Shown here: positions 10,351 through 21,430 of the stretch, piece by piece
Numbering within the stretch: position 1 is the stretch's first letter
Layout of the letters: each line of letters opens with the position of its first letter
Assembly: GCF_040954645.1 (NCBI RefSeq)
Contig: NC_092803.1
Coordinates: 124,577,961-124,641,960 of the forward strand
From: Diabrotica undecimpunctata
Lineage: Eukaryota; Arthropoda; Insecta; Coleoptera; Chrysomelidae
DNA: 64,000 nt
Direction: 5' to 3'
Position numbers and translations under genes: made by a program
The notes under the pieces: generated by a model
The model's database searches: none
What the model saw: only the letters and a program-made list of their open reading frames with translations
What the model was told of the DNA's origin: nothing

Positions 10351-11745
10351 ATAAATTTTGTCTTCTTTTTGTGCAAAGGTATTCCCGGACTTCATTATTG
10401 TAATGCGGTGGAGCGTCATCTTGTAGAAACCACATATTTTGCCTTATTGCAATATTCACTTCTTCCAAATACTCTTGTAAATCGTTTACCAAGAACTGCA
10501 AATAATTTTCACCATTTAAATTATTGGAAAGAAATACTGGGCCTATTAGATTGTTATCCACAATTCCTGACCAAACATTAACTTTGAAAGTCCTTTGGTG
10601 ATGAGTCGTTTTTTTGGCGTAAGGATTTTCGTCGGCCCAAATATGCTCGTTATAATGTTTTGTTATTTCATTTCTACTGAAGGTAGCCTCGTTGGTAAAC
10701 AAAATATTTCTAATAAAATTAACATTTCGAGTATTTTCCATTAACAAACAATCGCAAAATCCAATCCCTTTAAGATAATCTTACAACAAATACACAAACA
10801 AATAACTCTTGAATTGTTGTTAAGTGATAGGGTTTAAGCAGCTGATCTTTCAAACCTTACGTAAGGAATATTTAGTTGAGCAGCTATTACCCTTGTACTT
10901 ATTTCAGGGACTTCTTCAATGATTCTAAAATGTCTTCATTAGTTGCATCCATTATTGGACGACTACTATTGCCAGTAACTTGGGGTTGGAATGTACTCGT
11001 TTCCCGTAAACGACGAGCAATGATCCGAAATAATCGTCTATCGGTTGTATTTTGATTGGGGTATTTTACTGCATAACGCCTTGCAGCTGCAGCACTATTT
11101 CCTTGACATTCACCTCCAATACTCCCGATAGTTTATTGAAATCATAATTTAATCTGATCCAATTTACCCAAAGTTAAATGCATATCTGCCATTTTCTGAA
11201 ATGTGTAGGCCATTGTAATATCAAAATTTTTAATATTAATCTCATTGACACTATAAATGATAGCTTAAAATTATTGACTATTATTGATGGAACTGTTTGT
11301 AATTATTGTATTCATAGAAACTAATTGTAATTTTATAAAAAAACTAGTTTTTCGAAAAAGTGATAAGAGCCAAAAAAGTTTTAAAAATAATGTCTTAAAC
11401 TAATGATGCCACAAAATTCATTTGATTTGAACGTACTCAAAAGTTTGGGAGGATTTAGGGCTGCACACCCCCCTTAATTTTTTTCTGTTCGCTTAGATTT
11501 TGTTGTTTCTTTTGTATGAAAACTGCTTTCAGAGCAAGAAAGTAACGTGTCCATTTTAATTACAAAATGTCAAGTAGTTTATGAGATAATGCAAAAAAAA
11601 CATTTTTATTTTGTTACTTTAAAAAGCTGTAACCTTTTTTCTGTACACTTTTGTACTAAGGTAAGTTGGATTCAACCAATTTATTTTTGTCCCCGGAATG
11701 CGTGATTTAGTTTATGACATACCTTTTTGAAACACACTGTATATT
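10351..11745 (-). mobile_element. mariner/IS630-type DNA transposon (DUF4817 + DDE), broken
   Basis: The N-terminal helix-turn-helix block (MAYTFQKMADMHLTLGK near 11210, then a later ANTEDILE-like segment) and the catalytic block (10349-10747) are on the minus strand with shifts between them. The catalytic block contains LFTNEATFSRNEITKHYNE, VNVWSGIVDNNLIGPVFL and MWFLQDDAPPHYN. The family normally has Asp in LFTDEA; here it is Asn, so the first catalytic acid is lost, the second (QDDAPP) remains and the third lies beyond the truncation. The likely outer end is near 11745 (ACAGTGTGTTTCAAAAAGG read on the minus strand). Confidence 0.75.
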
Positions 11746-12470
11746 AATTACAAACTTTTATTTATGTATATGTATATACTACATTTATATAGATACGAGT
11801 ATTTAATCAAATTTGTTTTATTAAATGGATACTGCTATTAGTACTATTATTATTCTTAATTATTAAATCTTCATAATTATTGTTTTACGTTATACCAATA
11901 ATGTTTTAAACATCTCTATTACTGCATCATTTGCGCCAGCTAAACTAGCTATATCTAATGGTTCTCCCATATCGTTAGATGAGTAATATGGATTATATCA
12001 TTCTTTAAATAACAATTTAGTTAAATTTAACGTTTTACCCTTTTTAATTATCTCATTTAAATATTTATTCTAAGGTTATTTATATTAGTAACAAATAGGT
12101 TCTTATATGCTATTTATGTAAGTATATAGGTAATTTTTATATTATACAAAAATACTTAATGTCATTTGTTATAATAAAAGATATCTTTAAAATGTTAGCC
12201 ATAACTTTCTTTTAGACGTGAAATATTTTGTACTTTATTAAAGAATCCTGTAATAAAGGCCGATGTCATCTTACGGTTTTAATAACTCTGTTATGGAACG
12301 ATGTAATATACTAATAGTATATTATATCGATGCTCCAGTGTCAGTATTGAGAGACTGAAATGATTGAAAAATAATAACAATGAAGCTTCAACATATCAGA
12401 CGTGAAGATACGCCAATTAGGCAGTTTATAGAATCTCTTTATTTTTAATACACAAACAGCATCGCACTAT
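11746..12470. other. no gene seen
   Basis: AT-rich, no coding signal. A short palindrome around ATATACTAATAGTATAT near 12307 is the only structure noticed. Confidence 0.5.
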
Positions 12471-12477
12471 AGTTTAT

Positions 12478-13866
12478 TCAGTTATTCACCTGGTGAATGG
12501 ACACCGATTTTATTTCTCAAAAGAAAACGCAACGCAAAGACCTGAACGATTACCAACGACAACGTTGAAATGTTACCTTTTTTCAAAGGAAGACTTGACA
12601 ATATATTGTTAGGTAGATTTTAAATTCAGTAATAAGTCAGAACCTGTTTATTAAAATAAGAGAAAATAGAATAATGTACACTGAAGTAAAGTGTAACAGA
12701 ATAAAATGAAATAATGTAGAATTAAATAAATAAAATTTAAAAATAAATCAAAATATAAAATAAAATAAAATACGATTAAAAGAGTAAGATATATTAAAGT
12801 AAAATTAAATTAAATTAAAATAAAATGAAGTTAATTAAAATAAATTGAAATAAAGTAGAATAAAATCGAATAAAACAGAATCAAATGTAATAAAATAACG
12901 TAAAATAAAACAAAGCTAAAAAACAAAATCAAAATTTAATTAAAAAGAATAAAATAGAATAAAATAGAATAGAATAGAATAAAATAGAATAAAATAGAAT
13001 CAAATAGAATCAAATAGAATAGAATAGAATAAAGTTAAACGAAATGAAATAAAATATATAATGAAATCAAATCTTAATTTTGACGATTATTAACAGACTG
13101 GCAGTATGCTAATTGAGTTGTTTGGTAGGTCTTTTATTTTATTTTTTTTTATTTTATTACTAAGCCATAAATTTTTATGCAGCTTAATATATCTCTCAAA
13201 AAAAGTTTATGAGGCGCCATTAATATTTAATAGTAAATAAATAAATGTTATTAATTTCCTTTGTGATTTTAGAAAAAAGAACAAAAAACAGTTCAGCATT
13301 GAAGCATGTGTTGAGATATTTCATCCAAATTTTGCCTTGTAATTACCATTAATGATAGAAATAAATAAAACACCAGAGGGCGACATAGTCAAAACTAAAG
13401 CAATGGCAAAGATTTTACAGGTAAACAAATTAATCGTTTGGGATAAATGAATATTGGCCCACAAGAGATCATTAAAGGGAATGGACAGAACTTTCAAAGA
13501 TATTCGTTACAATCAAAAACATTTTTCGTAAAGCCATGGTTCTCCATTATTTAATATTTATTTACCAATCAACTACTGCGTGCGAATTAGGTGCTTGCCT
13601 AACATCATCCAATTTGAGGCCACAAGTAAAGACTCTCCAATTGACAAATAACATGCGAGTGTTTTTTCAACAAGATCAAAGTGCAATTGTGTTTTCGAAG
13701 CAGTTGCTAGATAAAAAATTTGGTAAAGTCGCTATTGACATCTCGACTGGATTTATCTCATTACACAGAGATTTCCGTTACTTAACAGACTTGGAAGAAT
13801 AGCTTATTGAACTTTATTAACATTACTTAATTTAAAGGCGATATAAAGTTCAGCGGGTCAGCTAGT
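12478..13866 (+). mobile_element. Helitron remnant (Rep/Pif1-type helicase pieces and 3' terminus)
   Basis: Two separated coding scraps fit insect Helitron proteins. At 12478-12600: HLVNGHRFYFSKENATQRPE and then RLPTTTL. At about 13370-13810: Pif1-like helicase with AMAKILQVNKLIVWDK (Walker B region, last acid changed to Lys as read), ILAHKRSLKGMDRTFKDIR, and VKTLQLTNNMRVFFQQDQSA. The sequence ends GCGGGTCAGCTAG at 13865, followed by T, which fits the CTAG 3' end of Helitrons. Walker A and the rest of the protein are absent and an A-rich repeat fills the middle. Confidence 0.75.
12655..13075. repeat. A-rich tandem-like low-complexity tract (AATAAAATAGAAT type)
   Basis: About 400 bases built of short variants of AAATAAAATAGAAT and similar units, best ordered around 12950-13040. 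It separates the two Helitron coding pieces. Confidence 0.85.
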
Positions 13867-14870
13867 AAAAATATACTATTATAATTAAGATATAGATAAT
13901 TGTATTATTAAATTTTATTAACTGTTATTTATGCAGCTTTTTTACTTCTACTCAACTGCGAGTTTGTTTCATTTAAAATAATTAAAGCTGTGTTAGAAAA
14001 TAGTAAAAACTGCTTCCACAAACCTAATTTTACATCATGTATACGGCTAATATGCAATTTGCAGATGCGGCGCAATCTTACTAACGCTGAGAATTATTTA
14101 ATTAGGAAGGTTGTATCAAATTTAACCGGGAATAGACCAATTTAGGAGCATCCTTTACCCAACAGCCATCTGCTCTATCTGTCTGGGAAATTACCTTTTG
14201 CGTTGAGTTCCTAGCGGCAGCCAACTAACCAACGGAGTTGACCCCAGGAGAATGTATACCCTGATAAAAATGAGTTAGTGTATGAGTTTAGTTTTAAAAT
14301 AGAACAAAATATATGTAAATTTTGCAAAGATTTTATTTATTTTTCTAAAATGCGTTATTTTAAAGTTGTCAGAAATACAATAAAAATTTCTTATCTATTT
14401 TGGATAGACGTTAAAATATTTGTAAATAGCAGTAAAATTGAATATATTATATACTTTAAAAATTATTCGCTGTCAAAAACTTTTAAGTGTTAATCCAGGG
14501 ATACTAAAATATATTCCAGGTATTGTTTATTAAAGAAACTTCTTTTTAGCTGGTAATTAGTTCATAATTAAAATGCTAATTCGCAGACATAATTTTTTTC
14601 GCGTCTACTTAATATTAGTCAATATTTTAGTATTCTCGTATAATGGTAAAGTAAAAATACAAGGCACCCGAGTACGCAGGTGTATATAATGTGGATTGGA
14701 TCGTTACGTGTGAAAACCAGGAGCTCAAATTTCCTATAAATATAAAAACAGTATTTTAAAACTGTTGTATTATACGGATTTAAAACCTAGCAACTCACCA
14801 ATTGTTTTTTTTTTTTGGCGCAGATCAAAAGGTATATCCATCATAATATACATAAAAAATGAAAAAATTG
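13867..14870. other. no recognised gene
   Basis: A moderately GC-rich patch at 14120-14265 stands out from AT-rich surroundings but has no frame or fold I recognise. An open frame of 71 codons at 14278-14493 has AT-driven composition and no family resemblance. Confidence 0.4.
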
Positions 14871-14922
14871 GAGAAACCACGGGCAGGACAACCAGTAGAA
14901 GGTAGGACACTTAAGCGCACTT

Positions 14923-14935
14923 TGACCTTTGACCT
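14923..14935 (-). promoter_or_regulatory. perfect DR1 nuclear-receptor-like site in a GC-rich patch
   Basis: The minus strand reads AGGTCAAAGGTCA, two exact AGGTCA half-sites one base apart, the DR1 consensus bound by HNF4/RXR(USP)-class receptors. It lies inside a GC-rich block (about 14875-15010) unlike its surroundings. Binding and role are inference, and chance occurrence in 64 kb is possible though unlikely for a perfect 13-mer. Confidence 0.4.
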
Positions 14936-15299
14936 TCGACGCTATGCCAGGCCCCCACCCTCCGCTCCGGTCATGCCGACAAGTCCCAGCCGCCATGCCA
15001 TTTCTGTAGTTGTGACATTATCCGCTTGTCGTCACCACTAGTAATTAGCTATTTTTAATATAAATTAATGTACAAATTTTTTTTGTAGTTCAACATTACC
15101 CACTAGACGTCACTATTTATAATTAGCCAATTTTAATACAAATTATGTTTTAAATTATTTTACAAATTAATAATAATATTATAATAATAATTATTATTAA
15201 ATAAAAACTTCTTCCTTGTGTGGAACTCGAACCAACAAATAGCCTTATTTGGTACGGACATATACAGACCATCGCATACTGAAATTAATATTGATTAAC

Positions 15300-15455
15300 T
15301 TAAAGAAAAAACGAGGTAAACCAAAAAACATAATTAATCTAGTCCAAAAAGCAATGTCAAGGACAGATCTATGACCAAGAGACTGTGCCGACAGACTTGA
15401 ATGGAGACTGGAAACCGAAAGGCACCGGATGTAATGGACCAGACATTATTTATAA
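15300..15455 (+). mobile_element. LINE 3'-end fragment
   Basis: RGKPKNIINLVQKAMSRTDL, a stop, then PRDCADRLEWRLETERHRM resembles the extreme C-terminus of RTE-type LINE proteins (basic GRP-like start, then DRxxWR). Only about 50 codons; family not named. Confidence 0.55.
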
Positions 15456-15900
15456 AAACTTGTAATGGTGTTTATGAGTACAGGCCTAAACTATTAATAA
15501 ATCTTTCTCCACAAACTGATTTTTTATATCGATATCAATATTGGTATAAATAAGTTTTATTTATTTATTATTTGTATTTTTAAGTTCCACTGTAATATAA
15601 CTAATAATTCAGACATATGTACTATACCGTTTTTTTAAACTGATTAAATTTAGTTATTTGTTAATAACCAATACTTTATTTAATACTTGAAATAAAAATT
15701 ATTTTCAATATATCGTTTACAAATAATCGTCACCTTTTTAGCCATTACACTATTAATTAACACTGAACTTTATTGCTTCCAAATGACTTCAAATAATTTC
15801 GCCACATTTCATTTACATCTTATTAAACTCTAAAATTGAACTAATATCGCCTTAAGTATTTTGTATTTTCAAATAAATCAAGTCTTTGCCATTATTAAAT
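15456..15900. other. no gene seen
   Basis: AT-rich sequence with no recognised coding or structural feature. Confidence 0.5.
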
Positions 15901-15904
15901 GGTT

Positions 15905-16400
15905 GAAATCTGAAGATTTCTGAATAACATTCCTGCAGTTGACAAACTAAAGACGATTTTGTACCAGAAAAGCAAAACGAATGGGTTGCAGAAACTAATG
16001 CAAATACTCCCGTGAAAATTACCCCTGCAAATATGCTAGATATAGTTTCACCCGTTCCAGTTATTTCCGGTGGCGTTAATTAGGTTCGAAAAAGTAGCAA
16101 GCGGCTAGCGAAAATTTTAACTACAGAGACAAAAATTACCGAAAAGTGACCAAAAAGTAAACTCAGAAAGCTGTCAAAAGCGACTTATTCTCAGACAAAG
16201 ATCTAGAGGCACCGATATTGGATGATTCTTCAGATTATATGGACCACGATGACCAGACTTGCACTGGTTGTGACGAAATATATTATATTCTCAAACCATA
16301 AAATCTAACGACTGCATTAATTGCTTACATTGCTCTAAATTGTTTCACGATTCCTGCTCAAGTTTGTGAACTTTTGCCACGACTGTGGTGTTGTTATATG
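15905..16400 (+). pseudogene. pogo/jerky-type transposase, C-terminal tail with zinc finger
   Basis: Reads FVPEKQNEWVAETNANTPVK, then ITPANMLDIVSPVPVISGG, a basic RKSSKRLAKILTT segment, an acidic stretch and, in another frame, CTGCDEIYY ... CINCLHCSKLFHDSC ... CHDCG, a PHD-like cysteine array. Insect pogo/Tigger-type transposases often end in such a linker plus a PHD-like finger. The DDE core is not present upstream. Stops and shifts throughout. Compare the fuller copy at 41182-43749. Confidence 0.6.
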
Positions 16401-16697
16401 CAAAACAAAGTGATATTTTGGCCAAAAAGAATTTTTTTTGTTGGGCTACCTCATCGCAATACTGTGGTGGAGATGGATTTTGTTTACTATTTTTTTGTAT
16501 GAATTATGGTTTATTTTTTAAAGAATTTGATTATTTAATGTTTCTAAACTAAATAAAGATTCGTTAGAATTATATTAACAGTGATTCTTATTTAACATTT
16601 AGAAATGTTAGCATGAAATTTAAAAACCTGGGCCATCTATCATAGAATTACTATTACCCTAAGCAATATTTTCACAACTATAGAATTTCCTACATAT

Positions 16698-17128
16698 TGT
16701 GATGATTTTATTTCAATGTCTATTTAATTTATAATGTCTTGTTCTTATCTTAATTCATTAAAAAGCACAATAACTGATATTAATTTATTTATCACTAAAT
16801 ATACATAATTTATTAAAAAGCGAACGTAACATTTTATCGCGAGCGCGTCTTCAGAATTAACTGTTTTCTATTCTCCAAAAAGTCCTGTTATATATTCACT
16901 ACTGTTAGACTAGAAACGTCTACGGCCTTCTCGAGTAGACAGAGCGGCGAATTGTTCTCAAAACCGGTATGGTTAAATCGGCTTGTCTCCAGAAGGTTCG
17001 AATTGTTGTTTTTATTACAAAGGGGGACCCATCGTGTGTCAGGTAGGCATTACCTAAAAAATACGTGAATGAATGAAAATATTAGTAATGAATATATTTA
17101 CGGTTTTGGGTCAGAATTTATCGTAACA
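16698..17128 (-). repeat. 3' LTR of the gypsy element
   Basis: 431 bases, starting TGTTACGA and ending CATCACA on the minus strand. It is preceded (minus) by a polypurine tract with GGGGGG at 17129-17144. A TATATAA-like box lies at 16889-16896 and an AATAAA signal about 10 bases from the LTR end. Confidence 0.95.
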
Positions 17129-18785
17129 TTGCCCCCCTCTTAAAAGATTGTTCCTCCTGGAACCTTGTCGGGACTGGAACCGGAACGGTATGCTGGTATC
17201 GGCAACTGGACCCTCTTTTACAACTTCCAGTTGTATAAAAATGACAAGGGACGGTTTTCTCTCCGCACCAGTAACTATGCGGATTGCAACAGACTAACAC
17301 CTGGACTTCGGTGTCTTTAAAGATCTCTTCCACCATATTTCGGATAACCCTCCAATCTAATTGGCGGCACTCCAACTTTGGCATGGCTAACTTTTGCACG
17401 TCGGACTCCAGTACGTGCTCTCTCAATTGAAGTAAGGCTTCCCATACATCTCGGTAGGTAGGTTGGTCACGGGCAGTGTCTTTTGTTACCAGGTAGAAAA
17501 GGTAACGTGATGCATCTTGGAGTTTCAAGGTTTTACCGGGAGCTGGCACTTGGCATTGAAGTTCTGCAACTCGACCAAACTTCCTTCGAAAGACGGATGC
17601 CAACCCTGGTGCGTCTTTGATACTGGCCGGGATGGTAAGGGCCAGTGAGTAGTCATCGGGGAGCGCGAGTAGATCTTGCTTTTCTTCAGTGGTAACACCA
17701 TGTCTCGCCTTACCGGTACCTCCATAGGCACCCATGAATTCCTCAAACGTGAGGACAGACACATCGTGGACTTGGTTTACTTCCACTTCTTCATCTACGT
17801 TGTGGTCACCTTCGAAAGACGCCAACCGGTTATGGTGTACTATCATCGGCTGTCCCCTCGGAATCTTGCTTATTCGGTAGATGACATCGTTGATCTTCTC
17901 CATAATTAGGTATGGGCCTTCCCAAAACTGCTGCAATTTGGGAGAACAACCTTTTCGCTTCTTGGGATTATAGAGCCAGACCTTGTCGTTCTTCTTAAAG
18001 CAACCCTTTTCGGCTTGTGTATCGTACCGTTTCTTCATTCGGTCGCTAGCGATCTGAAGGTGGGAACGGACCAACTCATGTACATCGTCCATTCTTCTTC
18101 GTAATTTGATCACATAATCTTCACCTGCTACATCTTCTCCAAGTCGACATCCAAACTCGAGATCACAAGGTAGTCGCATTTCGCGTCCGAATAGGACTTT
18201 GGCTGGTGTCTGGCCTGTTGATTCGTTAACAGCAGATCTGTAGGCCATTGTGAAGAACGGAAGGTATTGGTCCCAGTCTCGCTGATGATCGGACACCATC
18301 TTTGCCAAATACTTGCCAACTCTCCTATTCATTCGTTCTACCATACCATCCGATTGCGGATGATACGCGGTAGTTCTTGTTTTCTTCATGCCTAGTCTAT
18401 CACATATTCCTTGGAATAGATCGCTTTCGAAGTTCCTGCCTTGGTCACTATGTATCTCCAAAGGCACTCCAAATCGGCTGATATATTCTTGGATCAACTT
18501 ATCTGCAACGGTGGCGGCCTTTAACGGAAGTGCGTAAATCTCGACCCACTTAGTACAGTAATCCATTACTACCAACATGTACTTGCCTCCATTCTCACTT
18601 TCTGGAAATGGCCCAGCGATGTCCAAAGCTATTCTTTCAAACGGGCTTCCAACATTATATTGTCTCATAGGAGCTCTCCTTTTTCGGTAAGGCCCGTTAC
18701 TCGTGGCACAAATAGTGCATTTCTTACACCAGTCTTTTACATCGTCGGAACTGTTCATCCAATAAAACCGTTCCCGAATTCGCTA
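17118..18785 (-). pseudogene. pol: gypsy pol 3' part: integrase, GPY/F, macro domain, CCCH finger
   Basis: The frame of 546 codons (18758-17118) continues the pol frame after a TAG at 18783-18785. The HHCC finger spans the stop (histidines upstream, CKKCTIC after it). Integrase catalytic residues are D46 (LDIAGPF), D105 (HSDQGRNF) and E141 (GMVERMNR), with a 35-residue D-E spacing. A GPY/F module is at 279-283. Residues about 366-491 align with TARG1/OARD1-type macro domains: SLALTIP, PGLASVFRRKFGRVAEL, RYLFYLVTKD, DQPTYRDVWEALLQLREHVL, LAMPKLECRQLDW. Residues 505-523 form C-x7-C-x5-C-x3-H. Integrase inserts the DNA copy; the role of macro plus CCCH is unknown. The start at 18758 is only the first Met after the stop. 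Confidence 0.93.
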
Positions 18786-18950
18786 AAGGGTTTTCTTTAC
18801 ACCAAAATGCCCTCCCGATGGACTGTCGTGTAACTGACGAAGTACTTCGGCTATTCTGCTCTTTGGGATCACCAACTGTCTTCTCTTCTCTGAACCGTCA
18901 TCATTTTCCAGGACTCGTTTGAGCAAGCCATCTTCGATGATAAATGAGTC

Positions 18951-19610
18951 TCACTGGGCCCAATACGTCTTAACTACTGAGCATAGGTTTGATATTTCCT
19001 GCCAAGGTGGTCGACGGTTTTCCTCTTTCCATTTTCGGATTTTCTGTATAACTGTATCTCTCTCTTGTTCTTCCCTTATCTTAGTAGGCGTCCAGTCGTC
19101 GTTGACAATCGTCGTTCTTAGCACTGCTGCTTCCTTGGATTCCGTTTTGTTGCAGTGGGAACACTCTGCTGGGCATGGCCTTCTGGAAAGAGAATCAGCG
19201 TTTCTATGGCTAACTCCGGCCCGGTGCTCAATCTTAAAATCGTATTCTTGGAGTCGTTCGATCCACCTGGCTATCTGACCCTCTGGATTCTTAAACTGCA
19301 TCAACCACTTAAGAGCGGCATGGTCGGTTCGGATTAGAAACTTTCTGCCATAGAGGTATTGATAGAAGTGCTCTACTGATTTCACTACTGCCAGAAGTTC
19401 TCTTCTCGTGACGCAATAATTCCGTTCAGGTTTTGAAAGAACTTTACTAAAATATCCGAGAACTCGTTCCTGTCCTCCTTGAATCTGAGACAGCACTCCT
19501 CCAATTCCCACATTACTTGCATCCGTATCTAAGATGAACTCTCCTTCTGGCAGTGGATACCCTAAAATTGGTGCTGTTATTAAATGCTTTTTCAACGTTT
19601 CAAAGGCATT
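18951..19610 (-). pseudogene. pol: gypsy pol: RNase H and linker
   Basis: Lies between a TAA at 19611-19613 and a TGA at 18951-18953 in the same frame as the rest of pol. It contains the RNase H signature ILDTDASNVGIGGVLSQ (first acid), RRELLAVV (E66), TDHAALKWL (D91) and SHRNADSLSRR (D134), so all four catalytic acids are kept. RNase H removes the RNA strand during cDNA synthesis. The short segment from 18950 to 18786 continues toward the integrase zinc finger. Confidence 0.93.
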
Positions 19611-21383
19611 TTAGCAGTCTATATCCCAGCGGTATTCTCTTGCTTCCTCTGTAAGTCGCGTTAATGGCTTAGCGATATCTGCAAACTTCTTAATAAACCT
19701 CCGGTAGTAAGTACATAGTCCAAGAAAACTTCTCACTTGATGTTTGTCAGTTGGTTTTGGCCATTCCTTAATGGAATCGATTTTTCCCTTATCCACGGCC
19801 ACTCCTTCTTTACTGACTATATGACCCAGATAATTGACTCTACCTTGAAATAGCTGGCACTTCTTGGGGTTTAGCATCAATTGGGCAGCTTTAAGTCGAT
19901 TAAAAACGTTTTCTAAATTCCTCAAATGATCTGCGAATGTCTCTCCCAAGACGATTATGTCATCCAAATAAACCAGGCATGTTTTCCAAGATAATCCTCT
20001 CAACACATTTTCCATAAGCCTCTCAAATGTCGCAGGAGCATTACAGAGTCCAAATGGCATAACGTTGAATTGCCACAATCCAGATTCTGTGGTGAAGGCT
20101 GTCTTTTCTTTATCTACTGGGTCCATTTCTACCTGCCAGTATCCAGACTTCAAATCCAAAGTAGAAAACAATTTACTTCCAGCCAATGTGTCCAATGTGT
20201 CATCGATCCGAGGCAGAGGATAACTATCTTTCTTGGTAACGTTGTTCAGCAAACGGTAATCCACACAGAACCTCGTCGTTCCGTCTTTCTTCTTAACTAG
20301 GACCACCGGAGAGACCCATGGGCTCGTAGAAGTTTCTATCACCCCGTCTTTCTTCATTTCCTGAACAATCGTTTCAGCTTCCTCTCTTTTCGCCTGTGGT
20401 AATCGTCGAGCTGTTTGACGGATTGGCTTAGCATTACCAGTATCAATTTTATGCTTAACAACCGTAGTTCTTCCCGTCTTTCCTCCTTTCGGTACGAAAA
20501 TATCACGATACTGCCGAAGAAATTCCCTTAATTTCCTTTTCTCCATCTGATTTAGAGACTGTCCTGCAACTGCAACCATTTGGTCGAATTTGTCGTTGGA
20601 ATTATCAGATGTTGTCGCCTGACGGATTATGGATGTCACAGGTACACAAGTTCCTACTTTTGTCTCTTTCTTTGTGGTCACTGGGTAGTCGTTGACATTG
20701 ATAAGTCTAACAGGAATTTCTTTAGCCGAAGTCATCAATTCCTTTCCAATTATGATTCCACGGCCAACCTCATCGTCGTGGTTCCAAGGCTCCATCATAA
20801 CAGGTCTCCCTTCGTCTACAATTCCCTGTAGTCGCGCTACTATGATCGTTTCGCTTCTCGCAGGCACGACTGTATCTTCTGTAATGGCTGCTTGCACAGT
20901 GTTGTCATTATGTGGATGAAGAAATACCTCCTCGTTGCCAACTTTGATTACCTTATTCTTAAAATCCAATTGGAATCCATGCATATTCATTACGTCCATT
21001 CCTAATATAACATCCTCTTCGATGTCAGCAACTATAACAGTATGGACGAACTTTTCTGCTCCAATTCCCAATTGTACCTGGATTTCTCCATGAATGTTGG
21101 CATTTTCACCTGTAGCGGTCCGAAGTCGCAACCTCGTTGGTAACAGTTTCTTACGGCTGTTTATAACTGTTGGACGTATAATGGTTCTGGTCGCTCCGGT
21201 ATCCACCAACAACGTATGTCTTTTACCATTTATTTCTCCATCTACATATACACTATCTTCACGACATTTCAAAGAAGCTATTAGTATGAGAGGGTCTTTG
21301 GAAAAGTTTTGGGTCGAAGCTGCCCCCCTAAGGCTGGCCCGTTCTAGTTTTCCTGATGGTGAGTTTCTTGATTGGCGTCGTAC
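19611..21383 (-). pseudogene. pol: gypsy pol: protease and reverse transcriptase
   Basis: The pol frame is open from 21383 (TAG at 21384-21386) and ends at a TAA at 19611. The aspartic protease motif LLVDTGATRTII lies about 45 residues in. The reverse transcriptase follows with SPVVLVKKKDGTTRFCVDYR, FSTLDLKSGYWQV (first catalytic Asp), MPFGLCNAPATFERLM, LVYLDDIIV (YLDD box) and the HxxHL connection into YLGHIVS and the IKEWPKP block. No atypical active-site residue. Pol is in the -1 frame relative to gag, as usual for gypsy. Confidence 0.95.
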
Positions 21384-21430
21384 CTAGGGTGCTTACAGGA
21401 GCTTCGTACGTGTCCTATTTCGCCACAATT

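Noticed and set aside
14859..15041. 60-codon frame with Arg/Pro-rich peptide
   Set aside because: Overlaps the GC-rich patch, so composition explains it; no family resemblance.
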